A stretch of DNA of 35,128 nucleotides, taken from JAKOWB01 sp038363005. GTDB taxonomy: Bacteria > Pseudomonadota > Alphaproteobacteria > Kiloniellales > JACOMY01. How positions within the stretch are numbered: position 1 is the stretch's first letter; every line of letters starts with the position of its first letter. The position numbers were made by a program, and so were the translations under genes. The notes under the pieces are model-generated. The model had not been told where the DNA came from. It made no database searches and saw only the letters and a program-made list of their open reading frames with translations. Below are positions 22,884 through 30,859 of this stretch, piece after piece. Location of the stretch: positions 1 to 35,128 of the forward strand of contig JBBQBI010000035.1 of assembly GCA_038363005.1 (NCBI GenBank), in the 5' to 3' direction.

Positions 22884-24524
22884 TCAGGCCGCGGCCTGCG
22901 CCGCGTTGTCTTCGGCGATCATCGCTGCCGCCTTCTCACCGATCATGATGCTGGGTGCGTGCATCGAGGCATTGAGCGGCGCCGGCGCGATCGAGGCGTC
23001 GGCGACGCGCAGCCCGGCGATACCGTTGAAGCGCAGCCGCGGGTCGACCACCGCCGCCGGGTCGCCGCCCATGCGGCAGGTGCCGCCGTAGTGATAGAAG
23101 CTGCTGCCCTTGGCGCGGATCTCGGCTTCCACCGTCGCCGCGTCGTTGGCCGGCGTGGGCAGCGACAGCTCGGCGGCGATGCGCGCCGCGGCGGCCGGCG
23201 TGCGTAGCGCTTCGCGCAGGCGCTGCACAATGCGCACCATGGCCGGCATGTCGGCCGGCGCGCTGTAATAGTCGTGCAGGATGCGCGGCGGCGCCAGCGG
23301 GTCGGCGCTGCGCAGCGTCACGCGGCCTCTGCTCTGCTGGCGCGCCAGGCTGGCCAGTACGGTGAAGCCGTGGCGCCGGTCGATCACGTCGCTGACCCGC
23401 GCGCCCACGGTGCCGCGCTTGATCAGCGCCGGCAGCATCACCACCATGGCGTCGGCCACCTCGATCGCCGGGTCGCTGGCGAAGACGCCGCCGGTGGCGA
23501 CATAGGATTCGCCCAGCGGCCCACGACGTCCCGCCAGATAGCGCAGCCCCGCCCCGGCCGCGCGCAACGGCGAGAGATAGCGGTAGGCCGAGATCGGCTC
23601 CTTCAGCAGATAGGTCAGCGCCAGCGAGGGGTGGTTGTGCAGGTTGCGCCCGACCCCCGGCACGTCCAGCAGCGGCTTTATACCCAGCGCCTGCAGCTCG
23701 TCTGCCGGACCGATGCCCGACAGCAGCAGGAGCTGCGGCGTGGTCAAGCCGCCGCAGCAGAGGATGACCTCGCGCGCTGCCCGCACCTCGCCGCCCGCGT
23801 GTCGCACACCGACCGCGCGGCCCTGCTCGACCAGGACCTGCGTCGCTTGGGCCTCGGCAATCACCGTCAGGTTCGGGCGCCCGCGCGCCGGGTCCAGGTA
23901 GGCGCTGGCACTGCTGTAGCGCTGGCCGTCGCGGATGTTCACGTCCATCCGCCCAAAGCCCTCGCGCGCGCCAGCATTGCTGTCGTCGACGATGGGAAAG
24001 CCGGCGTCGCGCGCCGCCTCGAGGAAGAGGTCGCATACCGGCAGCTGCAGCTTCGCCCGTTTGATCCAGACCGGCCCGTCGCCGCCGTGCCAGTCGCTGG
24101 CGCCGCGGTCGCTGTGCTCGGCCTTTTTGAAGAAAGGCAGGACGCCGTCGCCGCCCCAGCCGGAACAGCCGAGCTGGCGCCAGTGGTCGTAATCGCGCCC
24201 GTGCCCGCGCAGCCACAGCATGCCGTTGATCGAGCTGGAGCCACCGACGATGCGGCCCTGGTTGAGCTGCAGCTGGCGGCCATTAAGCGCCGGCTCAGGC
24301 TCGCCAACGAAGGCCCAGTTGGTACGGGCGGCGATGGAGGCCAGGAAGGCGGTGGCCGGAATCCGGGTCATCAGGCCGCGCTTGGCCGGGCCGGCCTCAA
24401 GCAGCACGACCCGCGCCGCCGGATCCTCCGACAGGCGGGCCGCCACCACGCAGCCGGCCGCGCCCGCGCCGACGACAAGGTAGTCGCACTCGACGATCGA
24501 ACTGGGCGAAGCCGCTTGCGCCAC
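22884..24524 (-). CDS. GMC-family FAD-dependent oxidoreductase (alcohol dehydrogenase type)
   Basis: This is a GMC flavoprotein of about 546 residues. Dinucleotide-binding GAGAAG (19-24) and acidic LLEAG lie at the N-terminus. GRIVGGSSSINGMLWLRGHG and DYDHWRQLGCSGWGGD are GMC signatures. The C-terminal active-site pair is the His of YHYGGTCRMG and the His of SMHAPSIMIGEKAA. I place the start at GTG 24524, which has GAGGGAG four to five bases upstream. The frame runs open to an ATG at 24599, but that would cover the whole promoter and operator of the divergent TRAP operon. It is the first gene of the LLM-2 operon and probably oxidises an alcohol to the aldehyde or ketone substrate of LLM-2. 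Confidence 0.9.
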   Translation of the reverse strand: MAQAASPSSIVECDYLVVGAGAAGCVVAARLSEDPAARVVLLEAGPAKRGLMTRIPATAFLASIAARTNWAFVGEPEPALNGRQLQLNQGRIVGGSSSINGMLWLRGHGRDYDHWRQLGCSGWGGDGVLPFFKKAEHSDRGASDWHGGDGPVWIKRAKLQLPVCDLFLEAARDAGFPIVDDSNAGAREGFGRMDVNIRDGQRYSSASAYLDPARGRPNLTVIAEAQATQVLVEQGRAVGVRHAGGEVRAAREVILCCGGLTTPQLLLLSGIGPADELQALGIKPLLDVPGVGRNLHNHPSLALTYLLKEPISAYRYLSPLRAAGAGLRYLAGRRGPLGESYVATGGVFASDPAIEVADAMVVMLPALIKRGTVGARVSDVIDRRHGFTVLASLARQQSRGRVTLRSADPLAPPRILHDYYSAPADMPAMVRIVQRLREALRTPAAAARIAAELSLPTPANDAATVEAEIRAKGSSFYHYGGTCRMGGDPAAVVDPRLRFNGIAGLRVADASIAPAPLNASMHAPSIMIGEKAAAMIAEDNAAQAAA

Positions 24525-24637
24525 CGGCGCTCCCTCACTTGTATACGATGGTTGACTCGGCACCCCATCAAGGTAAACTGGTGTACCACTAGAATACAAG
24601 ATGGCGTAAGAAACAAACCGAGGGAGGAGGATTGCAA
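24525..24637. promoter_or_regulatory. Divergent GMC / TRAP-2 control region with GT-AC boxes
   Basis: For the plus strand TTGACT (24552-24557) and TAAACT (24574-24579), 16 bp apart, form a candidate promoter. TGGTGTACCA (24579-24588) sits on the -10 and expected start, and TTGTATACGA (24539-24548) lies on the other side. CTTGTAT (24538-24544) and ATACAAG (24594-24600) are perfect inverted arms around the whole. The T-x-GT..AC-x-A pattern is what FadR/FCD-type GntR proteins bind, and such a regulator is encoded at 27514-28185. Confidence 0.5.
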
Positions 24638-25624
24638 ATGCGTGGGGTTATCCGTTCGGCGGCTTGCGCCGCCGCTATCCTGTCAGCCGTCACCGCCTGG
24701 GCGCCCAGCGCCTCAGCAGATGACTGGACCTGCTACACCTACAATCCGCAGGAGACGATCTTCAAAGGCTTGGAGGAGATCGGCGCCCGCATCGAAAAGA
24801 TCACCCAGGGCCGCGTCGACGTGACCTGCCATCCGGCGGGCTCGCTCGGGATCTCCGCCGCTGACATCACCGGCGCGGTGTCCGATGGCGTCGTGACCTT
24901 CGCCAGCAACGCTTTCATCACCGGCTCCGTGCCGATGGTCGGCGTGTTCTCCCTGCCCGGCCTCTTCGCCAACGAAGAGGAGCTCTACAAGGGCATGGCG
25001 GTCATGAAGCCCTATATCGAAGAGCAGATGAAGCAGCAGGGGCTGGTCTACCTCGGCGCCTACAATTATCCACGCCAGGTGATCTTCTCCACCGACATCA
25101 TCAAGTCGCTGGCCGACCTCAAGGGTAAGAAGATTCGCGTCGCCTCGGTCGAGCAGGCCGAGTTCGCCACGCGCTTTGGCGGCTCGCCGGTGACCATCGG
25201 CACCGCCGACGTGGCACCCGCGCTGCAGCTCGGCACCGTGTCGGTGGTGCTAACCGCGGCCTCCGGCGGCGCCCGCCTGTGGCAGGACCTGCTGAAGTCG
25301 AACTACGTGATCGGCCCGAACATCACGGTCTCGCCGGTGATCATGAACCTCGACGCTTGGGAGACCCTGTCGGCCGACGAGCAGCAGCAGGTGCTGGCGG
25401 CGGTCGCCGAGGTGACCAAGAACATCACCGACTCGCTGCGCGCCGACAACGCCACCATGGAGGCGCAGTACAAGTCCAAGGGCATGGAGATCAACGCCGG
25501 TACGCCCGCGGAAGAGCAGCAGATGATCGACACGCTGAAGGACTACTGGCCGCAGTGGGCCAAGGAGCGTGGCGATGAAGCGCAAAAGGCGCTGGACGAG
25601 GTCCGCGCCGCCCTCGGCAAGTAA
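24638..25624 (+). CDS. dctP: TRAP transporter substrate-binding protein DctP, system 2
   Basis: The 328-residue periplasmic binding protein has a Sec signal peptide (MRGVIRSAACAAAILSAVTA, cleavage near ASA at 25-27). The DctP core carries KKIRVASVEQAEFATRFGGS, with the substrate-carboxylate Arg, followed by TADVAPALQLGTVSVVL. AGGGAGGAGG (24621-24630) lies seven bases before ATG 24638, so I prefer it to a TTG at 24632. It is divergent from the GMC/LLM-2 operon, so its ligand is a good candidate for that pathway's substrate. Confidence 0.94.
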   Translation: MRGVIRSAACAAAILSAVTAWAPSASADDWTCYTYNPQETIFKGLEEIGARIEKITQGRVDVTCHPAGSLGISAADITGAVSDGVVTFASNAFITGSVPMVGVFSLPGLFANEEELYKGMAVMKPYIEEQMKQQGLVYLGAYNYPRQVIFSTDIIKSLADLKGKKIRVASVEQAEFATRFGGSPVTIGTADVAPALQLGTVSVVLTAASGGARLWQDLLKSNYVIGPNITVSPVIMNLDAWETLSADEQQQVLAAVAEVTKNITDSLRADNATMEAQYKSKGMEINAGTPAEEQQMIDTLKDYWPQWAKERGDEAQKALDEVRAALGK

Positions 25625-25645
25625 CAGCATCCGGGTCTAGGCTGG

Positions 25646-25670
25646 AAAGGCCCCGCAAGGGGCCTTTCTT
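25646..25670 (+). terminator. Rho-independent terminator/attenuator between dctP-2 and dctQ-2
   Basis: AAAGGCCCC (25646-25654) pairs perfectly with GGGGCCTTT (25659-25667) around the stable GNRA loop GCAA, followed by CTT. It lies 22 bases after the dctP stop and 28 before the dctQ ATG. The stem is strong but the U-tract is short, so partial read-through into dctQM is expected. That would give more binding protein than permease. Confidence 0.8.
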
Positions 25671-25697
25671 GTCCCGCGACCGGACGGCGGAGGACTC

Positions 25698-26213
25698 ATG
25701 GTCCGCTTCATCCTTGGCCTGGGCGTCGTGCTGGGAGGTCTGCTGATCGCCGCGCTCGTCGTCCTGGTGGCCACCGAGGTGGTCATGCGATCGGCCTTCA
25801 ACGTCTCGCTGATGGTGGCCGACGAGTACTCGGGCTACATCGTGGTGGCGCTGGTGTTCCTCGGCATTCCCTATGCGTTGTTCCACGACGCGCTGCTGCG
25901 CGTCGACTTCCTGTTCGAGCGCCTGCGGGGCAAGCGTCGGGTCGCGCTGTCGCTGCTGTTCGACCTCTTCTGCCTGGCGGTCACCGGGGTCCTCGGCTTC
26001 TATCTGACACGGATGGTGACCAACACCTTCGATCGCGGCACCTTCTCCTCCACGCCGGCGATGACGCCGCTGTGGTACCCGCAAATTGTCATGCCGCTCG
26101 GCCTGCTGCTGACCACCATCATCCTGCTGGCACGCATCGTCGACGGCATCCGCAAGCTGAGCGGCCGCACGCCGCTGCCGGAGAGCGAACACAAGGACCG
26201 GGGCGCGTTATGA
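25698..26213 (+). CDS. dctQ: TRAP transporter small permease DctQ, system 2
   Basis: The 171-residue four-helix inner-membrane protein has its first helix at LGVVLGGLLIAALVVLV. Then follow RSAFNVSLMVADEYSGY (the DctQ 'R...w.dE.s' region), HDALLRVDFLFERL after helix 2, and two more hydrophobic helices. ATG 25698 follows GGAGG. Its stop overlaps the dctM ATG (ATGA, 26210-26213). It works with DctM as the membrane unit. Confidence 0.92.
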   Translation: MVRFILGLGVVLGGLLIAALVVLVATEVVMRSAFNVSLMVADEYSGYIVVALVFLGIPYALFHDALLRVDFLFERLRGKRRVALSLLFDLFCLAVTGVLGFYLTRMVTNTFDRGTFSSTPAMTPLWYPQIVMPLGLLLTTIILLARIVDGIRKLSGRTPLPESEHKDRGAL

Positions 26214-27517
26214 GCGGTACCTACGGCAGCATCCTCGGCCTGGTCGTCTTCCTTGGTCTGCTGTTTGGCGGCCTGTGGATTCCCTTTGCCATCGCCGCCG
26301 CCGGCATGGCCTCGATGGTGGTGACCGGCGGCTGGGTTTCGCTGAAGGCGCTGGGTTTCGTCACCTGGAGCGCGATGAACTCCTCGACGCTGAGTGCGAT
26401 CCCGCTGTTCATCCTGATGGCCGACATCCTGCTGCGCGCCGGTGTCAGCGACCGCTTCTACAACGGCCTCTCGCTACTGGTGCGCCGCCTGCCGGGCGGC
26501 CTGCTGCAGACCAATATCGCCGGCTGCGCTTTGTTCGCCGCCATCAGCGGCTCCAGCGTCGCCACCGCCGCCTCGATCGGCACCGTGGCGATCCCGCAGC
26601 TCAAGGCCAAGGGCTATGACCCGGCCATGACCGCCGGCTCGCTCGCTGCCGGCGGCACGCTGGGCATCCTGATCCCGCCGTCGATCGCCATGATCATCTA
26701 TGGCAGCTTCACCGAGGTATCGGTCGCCAAGCTCTTCCTGGCGGGACTGCTGCCAGGCGTCGTGCTGACCGGCCTCTTCATGCTCTACATCGGGCTGCGC
26801 GCCACGCTGCAGCCGGGCATCGCGCCGCGCTCCAGCGAGGATCGCGTCGGCTTGCGCGGGGTGATCGTCGGCTTGCTGCAGCTGCTGCCACTCATCCTGC
26901 TGATGCTGCTGGTGATCGGCACAATCTATGCCGGCATCGCCACGCCGACCGAGGCGGCGGCGCTCGGCACCCTCGGCGCGCTGGTGATCGGCAGCGTCTT
27001 CGGCACCGTGAACATGAAGGTGCTGCGCGATGCCCTGAAGGCCACGCTCAAGGTGAGCTCGGCGATCCTCTTCATCACCATGGCCGCCTTCATCTTCGCC
27101 TATGGCATGGAGAAGGGCGGCGTCGGCCGTTCGCTGACCGAATGGGTGGCCGGCCTCGGCCTCAGCAAGAGCGAGTTCCTCGTGGTGCTGCTGATCGGCT
27201 ACGCGCTGCTCGGCTGCGTCGTCGATTCCATCGGCATGATCGTGCTGACGATCCCGCTGCTCACGCCCATCCTGGTGGCCATGCAGATCGACCTGATCTG
27301 GTTCGGCGTGGCGCTGGTCGTGGTGGTGGAGCTGGGCCAGATCACACCGCCACTGGGCGTCAACCTCTTCGTCATCGAATCCATCGCCAAACGAGGCTTG
27401 ATGGAGGTGATACGCGGCACGCTGCCCTATCACGGGCTGATGATTCTCTTCCTGCTGCTGCTGGCGATCTTTCCCGAGATTGCCACCTGGCTGCCGCAGC
27501 AGATGAGCAACCGCTAG
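26210..27517 (+). CDS. dctM: TRAP transporter large permease DctM, system 2
   Basis: The 435-residue DctM permease has about 12 membrane segments with SAIPLFILMADILLRAG, SGSSVATAASIGTVAIP, GGTLGILIPPSIAMIIYG and the second-half QITPPLGVNLF. The ATG 26210 overlaps the dctQ stop; the open frame further upstream lies within dctQ and is ignored. Its stop codon (27515-27517) overlaps the stop of the convergent gntR on the shared CTAG. It resembles system 1's DctM in the same signature loops. Confidence 0.93.
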   Translation: MSGTYGSILGLVVFLGLLFGGLWIPFAIAAAGMASMVVTGGWVSLKALGFVTWSAMNSSTLSAIPLFILMADILLRAGVSDRFYNGLSLLVRRLPGGLLQTNIAGCALFAAISGSSVATAASIGTVAIPQLKAKGYDPAMTAGSLAAGGTLGILIPPSIAMIIYGSFTEVSVAKLFLAGLLPGVVLTGLFMLYIGLRATLQPGIAPRSSEDRVGLRGVIVGLLQLLPLILLMLLVIGTIYAGIATPTEAAALGTLGALVIGSVFGTVNMKVLRDALKATLKVSSAILFITMAAFIFAYGMEKGGVGRSLTEWVAGLGLSKSEFLVVLLIGYALLGCVVDSIGMIVLTIPLLTPILVAMQIDLIWFGVALVVVVELGQITPPLGVNLFVIESIAKRGLMEVIRGTLPYHGLMILFLLLLAIFPEIATWLPQQMSNR

Positions 27518-28185
27518 CCCAGTTGGCGGCGGATGCAGACCTCGTTGAAGTCGAACATCGCCTTGGTGGCGGCCAGCACCCCCGCCGCCTCGCCCGAGGC
27601 CACGGCGTGTGCCACTACGACATGCAGATCGAGCACGGTCTTCGCCGCCTCGGTGCCGCGGTTTAGCTGCCAGAAGCGCCAGGTCAGCGAATGCACCGGG
27701 CGCAGCGTGTCGGTCATGAAGCGGTTGCTGGCACAGAGGTCGATCAGGCCATCGAATTCCCGGTCGATGACGTAGTGCGCCGCCAGGTCGTTGCGCGCGG
27801 CGGTTTCTTCCAGCGCCGTGGCCAGCTCCGCGAATCGCCGGCGCTGCGCCGGGCTGCTGCGCTCGGCGGCGCGGGCAAAGAGCGTCGACTCGATGCCGCG
27901 CCGGATATCGAGCAGCAGCAGCTGGTCGCGCAGATCGACCTCGGTGACGATGATGCCGCGGCGCGGCATAATGGCGATCAGGTAGTCGCGCTCCAGCCGC
28001 TTCAGGGCCTCGCGGATCGGCGTGCGGCTGATGCCCATGGAATCGCCCAGCGTGGTCTCCGACAGCAGGGCGCCGGGCGGCAGGTCCAGGCAGACGATGC
28101 GATCGCGCAGGGTGATGTAGGCCTGCTTGGCCAGGCTCTCGATGTCCTCGCCGTTGCTGCTCATCACCGTCAGTGATTTGACCAT
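27514..28185 (-). CDS. GntR-family transcriptional regulator, FCD (FadR) type
   Basis: The 223-residue regulator has an N-terminal winged HTH (about 16-82: AYITLRDRIVCLDLPPGALL, MGISRTPIREALKRLE) and a C-terminal all-helical FCD ligand domain. Candidate metal ligands in that domain are Asp142, His165 (RPVHSL), His188 and His193. The usual first His of DxxFH is Asp here (DREFD). The start is ATG 28185 behind GAGAGG; a longer frame to 28266 is arginine-rich and unlike the family. It is convergent with TRAP-2 and probably represses TRAP-2 and the GMC operon until an organic acid binds. The target assignment is inference from GT-AC boxes. Confidence 0.9.
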   Translation of the reverse strand: MVKSLTVMSSNGEDIESLAKQAYITLRDRIVCLDLPPGALLSETTLGDSMGISRTPIREALKRLERDYLIAIMPRRGIIVTEVDLRDQLLLLDIRRGIESTLFARAAERSSPAQRRRFAELATALEETAARNDLAAHYVIDREFDGLIDLCASNRFMTDTLRPVHSLTWRFWQLNRGTEAAKTVLDLHVVVAHAVASGEAAGVLAATKAMFDFNEVCIRRQLG

Positions 28186-28277
28186 CCAGGCCTCTCGCCG
28201 GCGGCGCCGGCACAACTGCTCGATGCAAGGCAGGGCGCCCGGCGACCGGGGCGTGCCAAAGGCCACCCCCAGGGTTC

Positions 28278-28300
28278 AGTATACTACCTGTATTATATCA
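28278..28300 (-). promoter_or_regulatory. Candidate gntR operator/promoter with AGTATACT palindrome
   Basis: AGTATACT (28278-28285) is a perfect 8-bp palindrome, followed by the AT-rich GTATTATATCA (28290-28300) in an otherwise GC-rich 138-bp gap between gntR and the MFS gene. It shares the GTATAC core with the box at 24541-24546. That would fit autoregulation of gntR. Confidence 0.4.
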
Positions 28301-28323
28301 GCAACCGCGACCTTCGGCGGCCC

Positions 28324-29544
28324 TCAGCGCACCTGCGGCCAGCGCCAGAGAACCAGCAGCAGCAGCAGCAGGCCGCAGGCCGCCATGGCCGCCAGGCCCT
28401 GCGAGGCGCCCAGCCAATCGGCCAGCGAGCCAATCAGCAGGAAACCCAGCGGCGCGGTGCCAACGCAGAAGGAAACCAGCCCCATCACCCGGCTGCGCGC
28501 CGCTGCCGGCACCGCCAGGTAGACCAGCGTGGTCTGCATCGCCGAGAAGCCGGACACCCCCAGCCCCATGACGAAGAGCGCGGCACCGGCCAGCGGCGCC
28601 CAGTCGGCGGCGGCGAAGCACTGGATGGCGACGAAGCAGGTCATCAGCCCGCCCCAGTAGATGCGCCGGAACCAGGCGGCGCGCCCGAACAGGGCGATGC
28701 ACAGCGAGCCCAGCGTGGCGCCGGCGCCCTCGCAGCTCGACAGCAGGCCGATCCAGACCGGGGACAGCAGCAGCTTGGCCTCGCCGATCACCGGCACCAT
28801 GCCCGAGGTGGGAAACGAGAAGACGTTGAACAGCACGGTGATCAGCAGTGTGCCGACGATGGCCGGGCTGGCGCGTGCCAGCCGCAGCCCGTCCAGCATG
28901 TTGGCGCCGATGCGCCAGCTGTCATGGCTGGGCGGTGGGCTGGGGTCGCGTATCCGCCACACCAGCAGATAGGCCAGCAGGCAGGCGACGAAGCCCAGCA
29001 GGAAAGCCCCCGGCAGGCCGAACAGCTGTAGCAGGCCGCCGCCCAGCAGCGGGCCCAGCATGCGGGTCACGTTGTTCATCAAGGTGTCGTAGACCATGGC
29101 TTGCGCGACCCGGCCGCTGCCGACGATTTCGCCCAGCAGGATACGGCGCACCGGCATATCGGCCGCCCAATAGGTCCCGGACAGGAAGGCGCCCAGCAAC
29201 AGGTGCCAGATCTCGATGGCATCCAGCCCGGCCAGCAGCGCCTGCGCGCCGGTGGTGGCGACAGCGCCCAGGGTCATCAGCAGGTAGAGCCGGCGGCGGC
29301 CGACCGCGTCGGCCAGGGCCCCGAGGAAGGGCCCGAACAGCGCCATCGGCAGCAGGCGCAGCATCGACACCAGGGCGACCATGAAGGGCGAGCCGCTCTG
29401 CTGGAAAACGTAGAGGCCGACCACCAGCAGCTCGAGCCAGCGCATCACCCCGTTCAGGATGCCGGCGCCCCAGACCGCAAGAAAGGCCGGCTGGCGCAGC
29501 AGCGCACCGCGTGGGGCCTCGTCTTCCGGCACCGCCTGCTGCAT
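28324..29544 (-). CDS. MFS transporter (MFS_3 / EntS-like exporter type)
   Basis: This is a membrane protein of about 406 residues with 10-12 hydrophobic helices. The loop 2-3 motif is GALADAVGRRRLY (the MFS 'G.laDr.GRr' signature) and the second-half duplicate is PAAARSRVMGLVSF. It resembles the MFS_3 group of proton-driven drug or metabolite exporters. I take ATG 29544; an in-frame TTG at 29574 would add ten residues. It lies 122 bases downstream of the ABM gene on the same strand, so it may end the TRAP-3 operon or have its own promoter. Export of a toxic intermediate is possible. Confidence 0.87.
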   Translation of the reverse strand: MQQAVPEDEAPRGALLRQPAFLAVWGAGILNGVMRWLELLVVGLYVFQQSGSPFMVALVSMLRLLPMALFGPFLGALADAVGRRRLYLLMTLGAVATTGAQALLAGLDAIEIWHLLLGAFLSGTYWAADMPVRRILLGEIVGSGRVAQAMVYDTLMNNVTRMLGPLLGGGLLQLFGLPGAFLLGFVACLLAYLLVWRIRDPSPPPSHDSWRIGANMLDGLRLARASPAIVGTLLITVLFNVFSFPTSGMVPVIGEAKLLLSPVWIGLLSSCEGAGATLGSLCIALFGRAAWFRRIYWGGLMTCFVAIQCFAAADWAPLAGAALFVMGLGVSGFSAMQTTLVYLAVPAAARSRVMGLVSFCVGTAPLGFLLIGSLADWLGASQGLAAMAACGLLLLLLVLWRWPQVR

Positions 29545-29666
29545 CACCCTGCGTCGAGCCCCCCCGTGCCGCAACGCGGCCCAGCAGGCAGTGTCGACTG
29601 TCGTCAGCCAGGCCGGTACTGCGGTTTTCCGGGTTCTGCCATGGCCACCGGGGCGGCGGCCGGCCC

Positions 29667-29966
29667 TCAGGCCAGCAGGTCGAAGCGGCGGATCTGCTGC
29701 CCGGTCACCAGCGTCTTGGCGACGGCCAGGAAGGCCTTGACGTGATCCAGCGCCAGATGGGCCTGGAAGGCCGCCAGATCGTCATAGATCTCGTACAGCA
29801 GCACGGTCGGCTCGCCATCGCCCTGCGCAGTCGACACATCGAAGCAGCGGCAGCCCGGCTCGCTCGCCAGCGACTGCCGCGCGTTGGCCTGCACCAGCTC
29901 CAGGAAGCGGGCCAGCCGGGCCGCCGGCAGGGTGAACTCCACCAGGATGACCAGGCGCTGCGTCAT
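29667..29966 (-). CDS. ABM-domain (antibiotic biosynthesis monooxygenase) family protein
   Basis: The 99-residue dimeric alpha/beta ferredoxin-like protein has MTQRLVILVEFTL, ARFLELVQANARQSLASEPG, CRCFDV, LYEIYDDLAAFQAHLALDHV and KAF. This is the YgiN/ABM pattern, in which some members are cofactor-free quinol monooxygenases and others have unknown roles. Its ATG overlaps the lyase stop (ATGA, 29963-29966), so it is translationally coupled. A frame extending to 30392 is a shadow of the lyase gene. A quinol-type or oxygenase accessory role is possible; the exact function is unknown. Confidence 0.85.
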   Translation of the reverse strand: MTQRLVILVEFTLPAARLARFLELVQANARQSLASEPGCRCFDVSTAQGDGEPTVLLYEIYDDLAAFQAHLALDHVKAFLAVAKTLVTGQQIRRFDLLA

Positions 29967-30859
29967 GCCCATTTCTTCTCGAAGTCCCAGATCCGCGGAA
30001 AACCCATCAGGCGGGTGAAGTCCTGGAAGGGATAGAGCGGCGTCGCCAAGGTGTCGCTCGATCCCGCCGCCTTCAGCTCCGCGTACGCCGCCTGCAGCGC
30101 CGCCGCCGCCGCCATCAGCCCGGTGACCGGAAAGATCGCCAGACGGAAGCCGAGTTCCTGCAGCCGCGCCGCCGGCAGCACCGGCGTCTTGCCGCCCTCG
30201 ACCACGTTGATCAACAGCGGCAGGTCGAATTCGCGACCGACCCGCTCCATCTCCGCCTCGCTCTCCAGCGCCTCGAGAAACAGCACGTCGGCGCCGGCCT
30301 TGGCGAAGGCCTCGGCTCGGCGCAGCGCCTCGTCCAGGCCCAGCGCGGTACGCGCGTCGGTGCGGGCGACGATAAGAAAATCCTTCGAGCAACGGCTGGC
30401 CGCGGCGACCTCGATCTTGCGCGCGGCGTCAGCCATCGGGATGACCCGGCGGCCCGGCGTGTGGCCGCACTTCTTCGGAAACTCCTGGTCTTCCAACTGG
30501 ATGGCGGCGGCGCCGGCGGCCTCGTAGCCCTGCACCGTGCGCTCGACGTTCAGCAGGCCGCCGAAACCGGTGTCACCGTCGGCGATCAGCGGCACCGTGA
30601 TGCCACCGACAATGGCCTGCAGGCGCCCGACCATCTCGCTATAGGTCGCCAGGCCGGCATCCGGCAGGCCAAGGTGCGAGGCCACGACGGCGAAGCCGCT
30701 CATGTAGAGCGCGTCGAAACCCTGCGCGTCGGCCAGCCTGGCCGACACCAGATCGAATACGCCAGGGGCGGCGATGAGCCGCCCCTGGCGGAGCAGCTCG
30801 GGCAGCGACCGGCGGATCGCTGCCTTCCCTGCCGTTCCTGACGGCGCCTCGGTGCTCAA
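29963..30859 (-). CDS. Isocitrate lyase/PEP-mutase superfamily C-C lyase (methylisocitrate/dimethylmalate lyase-like)
   Basis: The 298-residue TIM barrel has Mg ligands in DGDTGFG (Asp94, Asp96) and QLEDQEFP (Glu123), and the catalytic loop KKCGH with Cys131. ARTDAR and GLPDAGL are further family motifs. The KKCGH loop marks true lyases (isocitrate, 2-methylisocitrate and 2,3-dimethylmalate lyase) rather than phosphonate mutases or oxaloacetate decarboxylases. The start is TTG 30859, overlapping the TauD stop as TTGA. No prpC/prpD neighbours are present, so a propionate role is unlikely. Cleavage of a substituted malate to pyruvate or a 2-oxo acid plus a carboxylic acid is the best guess. Confidence 0.88.
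   Translation of the reverse strand: MSTEAPSGTAGKAAIRRSLPELLRQGRLIAAPGVFDLVSARLADAQGFDALYMSGFAVVASHLGLPDAGLATYSEMVGRLQAIVGGITVPLIADGDTGFGGLLNVERTVQGYEAAGAAAIQLEDQEFPKKCGHTPGRRVIPMADAARKIEVAAASRCSKDFLIVARTDARTALGLDEALRRAEAFAKAGADVLFLEALESEAEMERVGREFDLPLLINVVEGGKTPVLPAARLQELGFRLAIFPVTGLMAAAAALQAAYAELKAAGSSDTLATPLYPFQDFTRLMGFPRIWDFEKKWA

Noticed and set aside
23274..24824. 516-residue plus-strand frame across the GMC gene, its promoter and dctP-2 start
   Set aside because: It covers the GMC gene in antisense, the operator region and an out-of-frame dctP signal peptide; no family resemblance.
26474..28228. 584-residue minus-strand frame across DctM-2 and gntR
   Set aside because: Antisense of dctM-2 joined to an out-of-frame reading of gntR; the true proteins in the other frames have clear motifs.
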